Positions 17,840 through 27,123 of a stretch of DNA of 64,000 nt are shown here, one piece after another. The translations under genes and the position numbers were made by a program. Positions within the stretch are counted from its first letter, which is position 1, and each line of letters begins with the position of its first letter. Source of the stretch: Alloyangia mangrovi. Lineage in GTDB: Bacteria; Pseudomonadota; Alphaproteobacteria; Rhodobacterales; Rhodobacteraceae. The DNA lies in the NCBI RefSeq assembly GCF_002300555.2, contig NZ_NTHN02000005.1:62001-126000 (forward strand), given 5' to 3'. The notes beneath the pieces are model-generated. The model was not told the DNA's origin. It worked only from the letters and a program-made list of their open reading frames with translations, and made no database searches.

Positions 17840-17880
17840 GAAACGGCAAAGGGGCGCACGCTTGCCGCGTGCGCCCCTTC
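17840..17880 (-). terminator. Terminator of the ABC exporter gene
   Basis: A 13-base perfect stem (AAGGGGCGCACGC 17849-17861 with GCGTGCGCCCCTT 17867-17879, TTGCC loop) lies 31 bases downstream of the minus-strand ABC gene stop. Confidence 0.8.
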
Positions 17881-17910
17881 TTTCATCTCTCCGGCGAGGT
17901 CCCGCTGCCC

Positions 17911-19722
17911 TCAGGCGGCGCGCTCCTCGGCCTGCTGCAGCGCCCAGAGCTGGGCGTAGCGCCCGGCGCGGGCGAGCAGAGCCTCGTGGGTGCCCTCCTC
18001 GACGACCTCGCCCTTCTCCAGCACCACGATCCGGTCGGCGTCGGCGATGGTCGACAGGCGGTGCGCGATGGTCAGCACGGTGCGCCCCTCGCCCGCGCGG
18101 CGCAGCGCGCTCTGGATCGAGGCCTCGGTCTCGGTGTCGAGCGCCGAGGTCGCCTCGTCGAGCAGCAGGATCGGCGGATCCTTGAGCAGCGTGCGGGCAA
18201 TGCCGACGCGCTGCTTCTCGCCGCCCGAGAGCTTCAGCCCACGCTCGCCCACCATGGTCTCGTAGCCCTCGGGGAGCGAGCTGATGAACTCGTGGATTTG
18301 CGCCGATTTCGCCGCGGCGATGACCTCTGCCTCGGTGGCGTTGTCCTTGCCGTAGGCGATGTTGTAGCGGATCGTGTCGTTGAACAGCACGGTGTCCTGC
18401 GGCACGACGCCGATGGCGCCATGCAGGCTGTCCTGCGTCACGTCGCGCAGGTCCTGCCCGTCGATGCGGATCGCCCCGCCCGAGACGTCGTAGAAGCGGA
18501 ACATCAGCCGCCCGATGGTGGACTTGCCCGAGCCCGAGGGTCCGACCAGCGCCACGCTCTCGCCCGCGCCGACGCTGAGCGAGATGCCCTTGAGGATCTC
18601 CCGCTCGCGGTCGTAGCCGAAACGCACCTTGTCGAACTCCACCGCGCCGCCACGAACGGACAGCGCCGGCGCGCCGGGCTTGTCCGAGACCTCGGCGGGC
18701 TGGTCGAGCAGGTCGAACATCTGCCCCATGTCGACGAGGCTCTGGCGGATCTCGCGGTAGACCGTGCCGAGGAAGTTCAGCGGCATGGTGATCTGGATCA
18801 TGTAGGCGTTGACCATGACGAAATCGCCCACGGTCAGGCTGCCGTTCTGCACGCCGATCGCCGCCATCACCATGACCGCCACCAGCCCCAGGTTGATGAT
18901 CAGCGCCTGGCCGAAGTTCAGCATGGCGAGCGAGGTCGCGGTCTTCACCGCGGCGTCCTCGTAGCCCTCCATGGCATGGTCATAGCGCGCCGCTTCGCGG
19001 CCCTCGGCGTTGAAGTATTTCACTGTCTCGAAGTTGAGCAGGCTGTCGATGGCCTTCTGGTTGGCGTCGGTGTCCTGCGCGTTCATCTTGCGGCGCAGGC
19101 GCACGCGCCATTCGGTCACCGCGAAGGTGAACCAGACGTAAAGCGCGATGGTCACGGCGACGACCGCCAGATACCAGACGTCGAAGAGCCAGAAGAGCAC
19201 GATGCCCACGAGCAGCAGCTCGAGCACCAGCGGGCCGACCGAGAACAGCATGAAGCGCAGCAGGAAGTCGACGCCCTTCACCCCGCGCTCGATGATCCGG
19301 CTCAGCCCGCCGGTCTTGCGGGTGATGTGATAGCGCAGCGAAAGCTTGTGGATGTGGGTGAAGGTCTCGAGCGCCAGCTTGCGCAGCGCCCGTTGGCCCA
19401 CCTTGGCGAAGATGCCGTCCCGCGCCTGCTGGAAAGCGGCGTTGAGAATGCGCGCCATGCCATAGGCCAGCGTCAGCCCGACCGCGCCCAGAAGCAGCGT
19501 CGGGGTCTCGCCACCCAGCCTGTCCACCGCCTGCTTGTAGAGCATCGGCGTGCCGACCGCGATCAACTTGGCGGCGACCAGCATCAGAAGCGAGATCACC
19601 ACGCGGCGCTTCACCCACGCCTCACCCTCGGGCCAGAGGTAGGGGGCGACACGGCGCATGGTGCGCAGGGCTGAGCGGCGCTCTGCGTCTTCGATGGCGG
19701 TCTGATCGGTCTCGGGAGGCAT
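17911..19722 (-). CDS. ABC exporter of the ATM1/HMT1 (ABCB) type
   Basis: This 603-residue half-transporter fuses a six-helix membrane domain (residues 40-330) with a nucleotide-binding domain. The latter has Walker A GPSGSGKST, Q-loop VVPQDTVLFNDTIRYNI, signature LSGGEKQR and Walker B ILLLDEATSALD. The linker region YFNAEGREAARYDHAMEGYEDAAVKTATSLAMLNFGQ is typical of the ATM1 group, whose alphaproteobacterial members export glutathione-linked or heavy-metal-linked compounds. It would work as a homodimer in the inner membrane. No partner gene is adjacent. Confidence 0.92.
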   Translation of the reverse strand: MPPETDQTAIEDAERRSALRTMRRVAPYLWPEGEAWVKRRVVISLLMLVAAKLIAVGTPMLYKQAVDRLGGETPTLLLGAVGLTLAYGMARILNAAFQQARDGIFAKVGQRALRKLALETFTHIHKLSLRYHITRKTGGLSRIIERGVKGVDFLLRFMLFSVGPLVLELLLVGIVLFWLFDVWYLAVVAVTIALYVWFTFAVTEWRVRLRRKMNAQDTDANQKAIDSLLNFETVKYFNAEGREAARYDHAMEGYEDAAVKTATSLAMLNFGQALIINLGLVAVMVMAAIGVQNGSLTVGDFVMVNAYMIQITMPLNFLGTVYREIRQSLVDMGQMFDLLDQPAEVSDKPGAPALSVRGGAVEFDKVRFGYDREREILKGISLSVGAGESVALVGPSGSGKSTIGRLMFRFYDVSGGAIRIDGQDLRDVTQDSLHGAIGVVPQDTVLFNDTIRYNIAYGKDNATEAEVIAAAKSAQIHEFISSLPEGYETMVGERGLKLSGGEKQRVGIARTLLKDPPILLLDEATSALDTETEASIQSALRRAGEGRTVLTIAHRLSTIADADRIVVLEKGEVVEEGTHEALLARAGRYAQLWALQQAEERAA

Positions 19723-19898
19723 GGCTCGGCTCTCTTGGCTTGGCGGAGCATGCCCTTATCGCGGCCACCGCCCGAAAGCCAGAGGACCGAAGCGCACAGG
19801 GGCCTGTGCGCTTCGGGTGTGATTTCGATGGCAGCGCCGGAAAACCCTGTCAGGACGCCCGATCCCCGGCGCCCCGGTGCCGGGGTCAGAGGCCGGGA

Positions 19899-21176
19899 TC
19901 ACTCGGGAAAGGCGAAGATCTGGCCCGGGTAGATCAGGTCGGGATCGCGGATCTGCGTCTTGTTGGCCTCGAAGAGCCGCACGTAGGCCATGCCGTCGCC
20001 GTAGCGCTCGCGGGCGATGGCCCAAAGCGTGTTGCCCGGCTGCACCGTCACCGCAGTGATCTCCTCGGCGCCCGGCAGCTCGGCGGCTGCGGCGGCGAGC
20101 TTCTCGGGCGGCTCGCGGCGGAAAGGGCTCTCGGCGCGGGCCGAGACCTTGCCATCACCGCCGATCTGGTCGACGCGCAGCGTGTAGGTGCCCGCCGCGA
20201 TCTGCGGCAGCGCGACCTGCCAGCGACCGTTCGCGGCAACCTGCAGCGTGGTGACCTCGCTATTGTCAAGATAGACGCGCAGGAAAGCCTCGCCACTTCC
20301 ACGGCCAGAGAGCGCGACACCGCCCTCGGCGTCATAGGTGATCGCGTCGATGGCCACGCCGCCCGGCGCCATGGCCTGCGCGCTCTGCATCACCTCGACG
20401 CCGCCGGCGTCCTGCAGAAGCACGGTGGGCGCGGCCTGCTCCTGGCTGGCGCCGCTCCCGGCGGCGGCAAGCTCGCGGCCCTCGCCCGTCTGCGCACCCT
20501 CCTCTGCCACCAGCGGCGGCGCGGGCGGGGTGAGGATCACCTCCTGCTCGGACTCGATTTCCTTGCCGTTCCAACGCATCAACAGGCGCAGCACCTGCGG
20601 CTCGGTCGCGGCGGGAAGGTCGAAGAAGGCGGCGAAACGCCCATCGCCGCCGACCGGGCTGGAGAGCTCTTCCTTGCCGTCGAGCAGCAGGACGACCTCG
20701 CTGCCCGGCTCGGCGCGGCCCGCCACGGTCACGAGACCGCCGGGCTCGGCGCGCACGAGATCGAAGGTCGGCACGGCGGGACTGGCTACGGCATCTGCGC
20801 TGGCGGAGGGTGTGTCGGTGTTCGGGGTGTCCTCTGCGGTTGCCTCGCCTTCAGCGGGCGCGACCATCGCGAGTTCTTCCTCGGGGGTATTGGGCTCTGC
20901 GCCCTCCGCCTCTGCGGTCTCGGCCGGCGCGGCGGTCTCGGCTTCTCCCTCGGAAACGGATGCAGAAGCCTCCGCGGTCGGCGCGGGCACGGTGGCTGGT
21001 GCGTCTGCGGCCGGAGCGCTATCTCCGAGCTTGGCCGCGGCGGGTTGTTCGGTCACCGGTGTCGCCGCCGGGAGGCTCACCTCGGTGGGTTTCAGCCCGA
21101 TCACCCCGCTCACGTAGAGCGCGCCGACCACTGCCGCCGCACCCACGCCGATCCAGACCCAGAGTTTCTCGTTCAT
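19899..21176 (-). CDS. LysM domain protein with N-terminal membrane anchor
   Basis: The 425-residue protein starts with one membrane helix (LWVWIGVGAAAVVGALYVSGVI), followed by a long Ala/Glu/Pro-rich low-complexity segment (about residues 30-130) and two Ig-like or bacterial-adhesin-like strand-rich regions (VTVAGRAEPGSEVVLLLDGKE, then VALSGRGSGEAFLRVYLDN). A C-terminal LysM repeat of about 50 residues (VQPGNTLWAIARERYGDG to YPGQIFAFPE) should bind peptidoglycan. Such proteins are common in Rhodobacterales with no firm function. The ATG at 21176 (MNEKLWVW) is preferred. The gene diverges from the LOG gene. Confidence 0.85.
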   Translation of the reverse strand: MNEKLWVWIGVGAAAVVGALYVSGVIGLKPTEVSLPAATPVTEQPAAAKLGDSAPAADAPATVPAPTAEASASVSEGEAETAAPAETAEAEGAEPNTPEEELAMVAPAEGEATAEDTPNTDTPSASADAVASPAVPTFDLVRAEPGGLVTVAGRAEPGSEVVLLLDGKEELSSPVGGDGRFAAFFDLPAATEPQVLRLLMRWNGKEIESEQEVILTPPAPPLVAEEGAQTGEGRELAAAGSGASQEQAAPTVLLQDAGGVEVMQSAQAMAPGGVAIDAITYDAEGGVALSGRGSGEAFLRVYLDNSEVTTLQVAANGRWQVALPQIAAGTYTLRVDQIGGDGKVSARAESPFRREPPEKLAAAAAELPGAEEITAVTVQPGNTLWAIARERYGDGMAYVRLFEANKTQIRDPDLIYPGQIFAFPE

Positions 21177-21283
21177 CTTCGATATCCCACACACGGCGCT
21201 CCACCCATCCACATGAGCGCGGTTGAGAACCTATAACAATCCCGTTATCACCCGTCAAAACAGCATTTTTTTGGATTATCCAC

Positions 21284-21835
21284 ATGACCGCCAGATCTGT
21301 CTGCATTTATTGCGGCTCGCGCCACGGTGCTGCATCCAGCTACGCTGCCGATGCCAAATTGCTCGGCACTTCCATTGCACAACAAGGATGGCGACTTGTC
21401 TATGGCGCCGGCGACGTCGGGCTGATGGGAGAGGTCGCCCGCGCAGCACAGGAGGTCGGCGGCGAGACTTTCGGCGTGATCCCGACGCACCTTCTGTCTC
21501 GCGAGGTAGGCAAGACCGACCTCACCCGTTTCGTGATCACCGAGACCATGCACGAGCGCAAGAAGGTCATGCTGATGAACGCCGACGCGGTGGTGCTGAT
21601 GCCCGGCGGCGCAGGCAGCCTCGACGAGTTCTTCGAGGCGCTGACTTGGCGCCAGCTTGGTCTGCATGACAAGCCGATCGTGCTGCTCGACACCGAGGGG
21701 TTCTGGGGGCCGCTGAAGACGCTGCTCGATCACGTCGTGGCGCAGGGATTCGCCGAGGCCTCGTTGCTGGACTTCGTGCACAGCGCAAGCAGCCCCGAGG
21801 GGGTGATGGAGATTCTCTCGCGCGAACTGGCCTGA
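21284..21835 (+). CDS. LOG-family protein (cytokinin riboside phosphoribohydrolase-like)
   Basis: The 183-residue protein matches the LOG/TIGR00730 family: SVCIYCGSRHGAA at the N-terminus, WRLVYGAGDVGLMGEVA, MHERKKVMLMNADA, and the nucleotide-binding motif as PGGAGSLDEFFEALTW (usual form PGGxGTxxE). LOG enzymes release free base and ribose-5-phosphate from N6-modified AMP; bacterial members often act on AMP generally. It is monocistronic and ends before a bidirectional terminator. Confidence 0.92.
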   Translation: MTARSVCIYCGSRHGAASSYAADAKLLGTSIAQQGWRLVYGAGDVGLMGEVARAAQEVGGETFGVIPTHLLSREVGKTDLTRFVITETMHERKKVMLMNADAVVLMPGGAGSLDEFFEALTWRQLGLHDKPIVLLDTEGFWGPLKTLLDHVVAQGFAEASLLDFVHSASSPEGVMEILSRELA

Positions 21836-21869
21836 GGTTCCGCGTTAAGAATGGCCGTCAATTAACTGA

Positions 21870-21907
21870 TAAGAAAATGAAACGCCGCTCGGTAAGAGCG
21901 GCGTTTC
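21870..21907. terminator. Bidirectional terminator between convergent genes
   Basis: A perfect 12-base stem GAAACGCCGCTC/GAGCGGCGTTTC (21879-21907, GGTAA loop) lies between the LOG gene and the minus-strand host-attachment gene. AAGAAAA on its left gives a U-tract on the minus strand. Confidence 0.85.
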
Positions 21908-21928
21908 GTATTCGGTCGAGGGGGCGGA

Positions 21929-22384
21929 TCAGGCTGGCGCGAACTCGGCGCGCAGCAGTTTCTCGATCTTGTCGAGCGGGTGATTGGTCAGTGTCTTGTC
22001 CACTTCGGCCACCACCTTGTCGGCCACTTCCTTGTGCAGCTTGGCCCGCAGCTCGCCCAGAGTAGCGGGCGGTGCGACCAGGACGATGCGCTCGAAGCGG
22101 CCCTTGTGGGCCAGCTTGTAGAGGATGTCCGCCAGCTCGTCCGCGAAGCGTTCCTTGGCCAGCTCATGCCAGTCCGTGTCGTCGAGCGCCGACTTCTGGC
22201 CCGGCCCGCCATCGGCCATTCTGCCCGGCCGATTGGCCGATTGCTCGCGATCCGAGGGGTTCTCCTGCGTCTCGATGCGAACAACGTTCAGGTCGGGATC
22301 CTGCGCATCCACGTCGTTGCGCAGGAACAGCGCTTTTTCGCCGTCCGCGACCAGAACCCATGTGCCATTGGTGAGAATCGCCAT
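21929..22384 (-). CDS. Host attachment family protein
   Basis: The 151-residue product starts MAILTNGTWVLVADGEKALFLRND, contains WHELAKERFADELADILYKLAH and RIVLVAPPATLGELRAKLHKEVADKVVAEVDKTLTNHP, the conserved architecture of the family named after AtsE-like host-attachment factors of plant-associated bacteria. The fold resembles translation release factor eRF1-like domains. The name reflects family history, not shown function here. AGGAGG precedes the ATG at 22384. It lies downstream of fba but beyond a terminator. Confidence 0.8.
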   Translation of the reverse strand: MAILTNGTWVLVADGEKALFLRNDVDAQDPDLNVVRIETQENPSDREQSANRPGRMADGGPGQKSALDDTDWHELAKERFADELADILYKLAHKGRFERIVLVAPPATLGELRAKLHKEVADKVVAEVDKTLTNHPLDKIEKLLRAEFAPA

Positions 22385-22472
22385 GATGCTTCCTCCTGTT
22401 TCGTTCGGGGACCCAACGTCCGGCGCCGACCGGCGTTCCCTGCGCGCGGCGCGGCGCGCCTCACAGGATATC

Positions 22473-22513
22473 ACGAAACGAAAGCGCCCGGCCCCTCGAT
22501 GGAGGCCGGGCGC
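22473..22513 (-). terminator. Terminator of fructose-bisphosphate aldolase gene
   Basis: A 10-base stem GCGCCCGGCC/GGCCGGGCGC (22484-22493 with 22504-22513) lies 38 bases after the aldolase stop. The minus strand continues TTTCGTTTCGTGA, a modest U-tract. Confidence 0.8.
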
Positions 22514-22550
22514 ATTGGCCCCGCGAGGGCCGATCCGGATCAGGCTGCGT

Positions 22551-23456
22551 TCAGAGCGACGCCTGGTAGATCTTCTCGATGTTGCTGCCCAGAAGCGCGT
22601 TGAACTCATCGTCCGACTGCTTCTTCGACAGGCCCTCTGCCAGCGCGCGGCTGAAGGAGGCGATCATCTTGGTGTTCTTCGACAGTCGCTCGCAGGCGTC
22701 GTCGGTCGAGTATCCGCCCGAGAGCGCCACGACACGCACCACGCGCGGGTGATCGGCGAGACCGTCGTAGAGGCCCGGAACCGAGGGGATGGTCAGCTTG
22801 ATCATCACATCCTCGCCCTCGGCCAGCGTGTCGAGGTGCTTGGCCAGCGAGGCCTCGAGGATCGCCTCGGCCTCTTCCTTGGTCGCGGAGTGGATGTTCA
22901 CCTCGGGCTCGAGGATCGGCACCATGCCGGCAGCGATGACCATGCGGCCGATCTCGAACTGCTGCGCCACCACGGCCTCGATCCCTTCGGCATTCGCCTC
23001 GTGGATCACCGAACGCTCCTTGGTGCCGAAGATGCCGAATTCCTGCGCGGCCTCGTCGAGGAACTCCGCCAGGCCCGGCATCGGCTTCATCAGCTGCACG
23101 CCGTTCGCTTCGTCCTCAAGACCCTTGTCGATCTTCAGGAAGGGCACCACGCCGCGCTTTTCCCACAGGTACTGGGCGGTCGGCAGGCCTTCGATCTCGC
23201 CGCGCATGGTGCGCTCGAAGAGGATCGCGCCAAGCACCTTGTCATTGGTGAAGTCGGGCGCGGTGATGATGCGGGTGCGCATCTTGTGGATCTCGCCGTA
23301 CATTTCGGCTTCGCCGTTGTATTCGCTCTCCTCGACGCCGTACTGCAGCAGCGCCTTGGGAGTCGAGCCGCCGGACTGGTCGAGCGCGGCGATGAAGCCC
23401 TTGCCCGATGCCATCTGGTCTTTTTGCTTTGCAAAAACGGCCTTGTCCTGTGCCAT
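22551..23456 (-). CDS. Fructose-bisphosphate aldolase, class I
   Basis: The 301-residue enzyme interconverts fructose-1,6-bisphosphate with dihydroxyacetone phosphate and glyceraldehyde-3-phosphate through a Schiff-base lysine. Landmarks are GKGFIAALDQSGGSTPKAL near residue 17, RTRIITAPDFTNDKVLGAILFE, GVVPFLKIDKGLE, ILEPEVNIHSATKEEAE and VRVVALSGGYSTDDA. This matches the short bacterial class I aldolases, not the zinc-dependent class II. Two TARCGYTA boxes upstream suggest control by a LacI-type carbon regulator. Confidence 0.95.
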   Translation of the reverse strand: MAQDKAVFAKQKDQMASGKGFIAALDQSGGSTPKALLQYGVEESEYNGEAEMYGEIHKMRTRIITAPDFTNDKVLGAILFERTMRGEIEGLPTAQYLWEKRGVVPFLKIDKGLEDEANGVQLMKPMPGLAEFLDEAAQEFGIFGTKERSVIHEANAEGIEAVVAQQFEIGRMVIAAGMVPILEPEVNIHSATKEEAEAILEASLAKHLDTLAEGEDVMIKLTIPSVPGLYDGLADHPRVVRVVALSGGYSTDDACERLSKNTKMIASFSRALAEGLSKKQSDDEFNALLGSNIEKIYQASL

Positions 23457-23540
23457 GGAGGATCCTCTGTAGATCGTTAAAATCGGTTTACCAAAGGCTT
23501 AGACCAAGGCGCGGGGATTGGATAGATCGAAGCGCGCCTT

Positions 23541-23560
23541 TAACGCTACCATTAGCGCTA
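23541..23560 (-). promoter_or_regulatory. Two LacI-type TARCGYTA boxes upstream of the aldolase gene
   Basis: TAACGCTA (23541-23548) and the palindrome TAGCGCTA (23553-23560) lie 12 bases apart about 85-105 bases upstream of the aldolase start, the second touching the stop of the P450 gene. They resemble the central part of the motif reported for the Rhodobacter sphaeroides carbon regulator CceR (TTARCGYTAA). The match is by eye. Confidence 0.5.
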
Positions 23561-24917
23561 GCGGGGCAAGATGCGCAGCCATATGCCGTCGCGCGCACGC
23601 ACGGTCAGGAAGGCGACCGGCTCCGGGATCCTCTCGGGCACGATCTCGAGCCTCAGGTCCCGTAGGATCAGCGAAAGCAGCAGTACCCCCTCGACCATGG
23701 CAAATCCTGCCCCGGTGCAGACCCGCGGCCCCGCGGAAAAGGGCATGTAAGCCTCGCGCGCGCATCGTTTGCCGTTGCCGGTGCCCCAGCGCGCCGGATC
23801 AAAGCCGTCGGGATTCTCCCAGAGCCGCTCGTGCCGGTGCTGGTGCCACGGGCTCAGCACCACCTGCGCGCCCTTCGGCACGTCGCGGTCGCGGAAGCGC
23901 TCGGGACAGGTGGTCTCGCGCACCATCATCGGCACGGGCGGATAGAGCCGCAGCGCCTCGCGGAAGACGTCGCGCGAGAGGCGCAGCTTGGCGATATCCG
24001 CAAAGTCCGGCACGTCGCCGAGCAGCTGCGCCTCCGCGGCGAGCCGCTCCTGCCACTCGGGGTACGCTGCCACCAGCCAGAGAGCCCAGGCCAGCGCCGA
24101 GGCCGAGGTTTCATGCCCGGCAAGAAAGAAGATCGCCACCTGGTCGACCATCTCCTCGGTCGAGAAGGTCTCGCCGGTTTGCGGGTCCGCGGTGGTCAGG
24201 ATCTTGGTCGCAAGATCGTCCGGCGCCCGTCCCGCCACGATCTCGGCCTGCCGCGCGGCGGTCAACTCGGTGATCAGCGCCCGGATGCGTTTCGCCGCGC
24301 CCCTGGTGGAGCGCCGATGAAACCTAGGCATCCAGCGCGGCAGCGGCAGGAAGGCTGCAAGATTGAGGATAGGCTGCGTGCGCTGGTAGGCGCGGAACTC
24401 GTGGAACACCGCCTGCGCCACGTCGTGCTCAATCGGCAGAGAGAAGAGCGTGCGGAAGATCACGTCGGCGGCGGCGTGGCTGGTGTGTTCCTCGATCTCC
24501 ACCTCGGCGCCCGCGCCCGCTTCGACCTTCAGCCGCGCCAGCGCCGCCTGCGCCGCCTCCCACATGGCCGGATAAGTCTCCTTCAGCCGCCCGCCCTCGA
24601 AGGCCGGGTCGATGATCCGCCGCTGCCGCAGCCACGTCTCGCCATTGCTGAGGAAGACCGAATTGCCGAGCAAGGGCCGCAGCCCCTCGGCGATGCGCCC
24701 GGACTTGGGGAAGTCCATGGGGCGGTCCTTGAGCACGGTCTTCACCAGCTCGGGCTGATTGATCATGTAGGAACGGAAGAAGGGCGTGCGAAACTCGGCC
24801 ATCCAAGCCCGGTAGAGCCGCGCCGGCTGCGCCGACAGGAGGTCCGCCCGGAAGAGCTTCAGGTAGCGCAGCAGCGAGACCCTGTCGGGCCGGGATTTCG
24901 GCTTCGGGGGGGATCAT
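23558..24917 (-). CDS. Cytochrome P450, start region frame-broken
   Basis: The frame from 24802 downward has the P450 hallmarks: I-helix FLAGHETSASAL, K-helix EALRLYPPVP (ExxR), and haem ligand loop FSAGPRVCTG. The natural start is probably ATG 24915-24917, overlapping the hydrolase stop. Reading from it, a G7 run (24906-24912) puts the frame out by one; with six bases the protein begins MIPPKPKSRPDRVSLLRYLK and joins the P450 frame, giving 452 residues, a normal length. The electron donor and substrate are unknown; operon pairing with a membrane hydrolase suggests lipid or fatty-acyl chemistry. A downstream ATG at 24802 would lose the first helices. Confidence 0.9.
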
Positions 24918-26158
24918 GCGGCGCGGCCCGACGCGGGCTCGGTCGAGGTGAAGCGGTTCACCGGCGCCTCCAGCCGGCTGGCCGAGGGTGGACGTTGCGC
25001 ATAGCGCGCGGCCAGCGTCCGCGGCCCGGCGGTGATGCGGAAATAGTCGTAGTCCAGCGGCGCGTCGAAGGCGCAGAGATATTGGAAATGCAGCCGGAAG
25101 AAGCGCCAGCGCAGCGCCTTCCAGCGCGCGGGGCTGAGCGAGCGGGTGAACTGCGCCGAGAAGACGAGCGGCCAGCGCTTGCCCTCGGGTGCCACGCCCG
25201 AGACCGCCACCGGATCGCAGAGCGCAAAGGCGCAGCCGTCGCCGGGGGCGGTGACGTCGACCCATGTCAGCTCGGTCCGGGTCGAAAGATAGGCAAGGTC
25301 CGCCCGCAGCCGCCATGCCCCGCGCAGGAAGGAGACCATCGGCACCACCTGCCCGAGGCTGAGGAACGCGAGCTTCGGCCCGCCTTTGGGCACCCTGCCC
25401 GAGCGGATCAGATCGGCGAGGATCGACACAGCCAGATGCGCTCCCGAGCTGTGGCCGACCACGAGAACTTCGTCGACATCCTCACGCAGCGCCGCCGCGA
25501 TGGTCTCGCCGAACTGCGCCATGCGCGCCTCGAGCTCCGGCGGATTGGCGCCACTGTGGCGCGCGGAATAGGCGTAGTCGTGCATCAGGTAATAGGCGAA
25601 GATCTTGCCGTCCTTGCGCTGGAACCAGCGCAGCAGCGTCCAGACCGCCGCCAGACCCAGCACACCGCCGAGCAACCGTGCCGCGACACCGAGCCATGGC
25701 GCGGCCAGCGCCGTCAGCGCATAAACAGCCGATCCAACACCGATCGCCAGCCCCAGTTGCAGCAGCAGCATCCCCACCGGGTAGAGCGCCGCGATCACCG
25801 GCCCCTTGCGCAGCTTCATCAGTCGGAAGAGCGCGCCGGTAGAGACGTATTCCCACGCCGTGCGCACCAGTTGCAGGTAGGTTGCCGGGATGGAATTCGA
25901 CATGCTCGAGCGCACGATATCGGACCAGACCAGCACCTCGACATCCGCGGTGACCTGCGCGCCGTCCATCTCGGCCTCGACATGCCAGCCGTAGGCGCCG
26001 CCGCCGGTCTTCGGGCTCAGGGTCAGGCTGTAGCCGGAGATCGCCGCCTGCGCCGCGCCCTCCTTCCGGTAGAGCTCGCGGTAGCGGCGCGGGTGAATGG
26101 GGTCGTAGCCGGGGATGTAGACCACCCGCCTGCGCGCCACGCTATCGCTGTCACTCAT
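24914..26158 (-). CDS. Membrane-associated alpha/beta hydrolase (lipase-like)
   Basis: The 414-residue protein begins MSDSDSVARRRVVYIPGYDP, an alpha/beta-hydrolase first strand, then carries two hydrophobic segments around residues 140-195 (GPVIAALYPVGMLLLQLGLA, then LGGVLGLAAVWTLL), and resumes with the nucleophile elbow VLVVGHSSGAHLAV. Candidate Asp/His residues follow (VTAPGDGCAFALCD). The inserted membrane hairpin is unusual for the fold and suggests a lipid substrate. The gene overlaps the P450 start by four bases, so the pair is almost surely cotranscribed. The ATG at 26158 is preferred over longer frames. Confidence 0.8.
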   Translation of the reverse strand: MSDSDSVARRRVVYIPGYDPIHPRRYRELYRKEGAAQAAISGYSLTLSPKTGGGAYGWHVEAEMDGAQVTADVEVLVWSDIVRSSMSNSIPATYLQLVRTAWEYVSTGALFRLMKLRKGPVIAALYPVGMLLLQLGLAIGVGSAVYALTALAAPWLGVAARLLGGVLGLAAVWTLLRWFQRKDGKIFAYYLMHDYAYSARHSGANPPELEARMAQFGETIAAALREDVDEVLVVGHSSGAHLAVSILADLIRSGRVPKGGPKLAFLSLGQVVPMVSFLRGAWRLRADLAYLSTRTELTWVDVTAPGDGCAFALCDPVAVSGVAPEGKRWPLVFSAQFTRSLSPARWKALRWRFFRLHFQYLCAFDAPLDYDYFRITAGPRTLAARYAQRPPSASRLEAPVNRFTSTEPASGRAA

Positions 26159-26252
26159 ACCACGGCCCCTGTTCCCCTGCCCGGACGATGCCCGTGGCGG
26201 GCGCCAAGGGCAAGACCGTGACGAGACGAGAAGGCGCGGGTGTGGCGCGGGA

Positions 26253-27005
26253 TCAGCCGAGCTGGCCGAGCGCCGGGAAGGTTTCGAGAAGCCAGAAGGA
26301 GAAGGCCGAGAAGGCACCGGTCAGAAGCGCGAGGCCGACGACGATGAGCAGCACGCCCATGATCCGCTCGATGGTCTTCATGTGGCGCTTGAGCCGGTTC
26401 ATCAGCCCCATGGCACGGCTCAGGAAGACCGCCGCCAGCAGGAAGGGCAACCCCAGCCCCAGCGCGTAGACGCCGAGCAGCAGCGTGCCACGCGCGACCG
26501 AGGCCTCGGTCGCGGCGAGCGACAGGATCGCGCCGAGTTGCGGGCCGATGCAGGGCGTCCAGCCGAAGGCGAAGGCGAGCCCAAGAAGGTAGGCGCCAAA
26601 GGCCGACCCCCCTGCCTCACCCGCATCCAGCCGCGCCTCGCGGTCGAGGAAGGGGATGCGGAAGACATGCAGGAAGTGAAGCCCGAAGACGATCACCACC
26701 ACGCCCGAGATCCGCGCCAGAAGGATCTGGTTCTGCAGGAAGAAGCTGCCGAGCCAGGAGGCGGTGAAGCCGAGCAGGATGAAGACCGTCGAGAGCCCGA
26801 GCACGAAAAAGAGCGCCGCGGTGAAGGCACGCCAGCGGGCGCTGCCGCCGGCCTGCATCTCCTGCAGCGACACGCCCGACATGAAGGCGAGATACGGCGG
26901 CACAATGGGCAGAACACAGGGGCTGAGGAACGAGATCACGCCCCCGAAGAGCGCCACGATCATGGCGGGGAGCAGGCTTGCGTCGATGATCTCGATTCCG
27001 AACAT
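26253..27005 (-). CDS. ccdA: CcdA-type thiol-disulfide transporter
   Basis: The 250-residue membrane protein carries the paired cysteines of the DsbD/CcdA family in FLSPCVLPIVPPYLAFMSG (helix 1) and FGWTPCIGPQLGAILS (helix 4), with six predicted helices in two inverted halves. CcdA moves reducing equivalents across the inner membrane for cytochrome c maturation or periplasmic thiol repair. The window also contains two cytochromes c (51.7-53 kb). The start at 27005 (MFGIEIIDASLLP) follows GAAAGG. Confidence 0.92.
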   Translation of the reverse strand: MFGIEIIDASLLPAMIVALFGGVISFLSPCVLPIVPPYLAFMSGVSLQEMQAGGSARWRAFTAALFFVLGLSTVFILLGFTASWLGSFFLQNQILLARISGVVVIVFGLHFLHVFRIPFLDREARLDAGEAGGSAFGAYLLGLAFAFGWTPCIGPQLGAILSLAATEASVARGTLLLGVYALGLGLPFLLAAVFLSRAMGLMNRLKRHMKTIERIMGVLLIVVGLALLTGAFSAFSFWLLETFPALGQLG

Positions 27006-27123
27006 GCCTTTCGAATAGGCGATCCCGAGGGCCCCGTCACCCGGCGGCGTCTCACGTCTGCGTTCCCCGGCTGAAATGATGTGCCAGCGCCACGCCCCCG
27101 CGGCTTGGGATGCAGAGCCGCGG

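Noticed and set aside
21929-22384. Phage or plant-attachment factor from a mobile region
   Set aside because: The family name is historical; the gene sits among core metabolic genes with no mobility marks.
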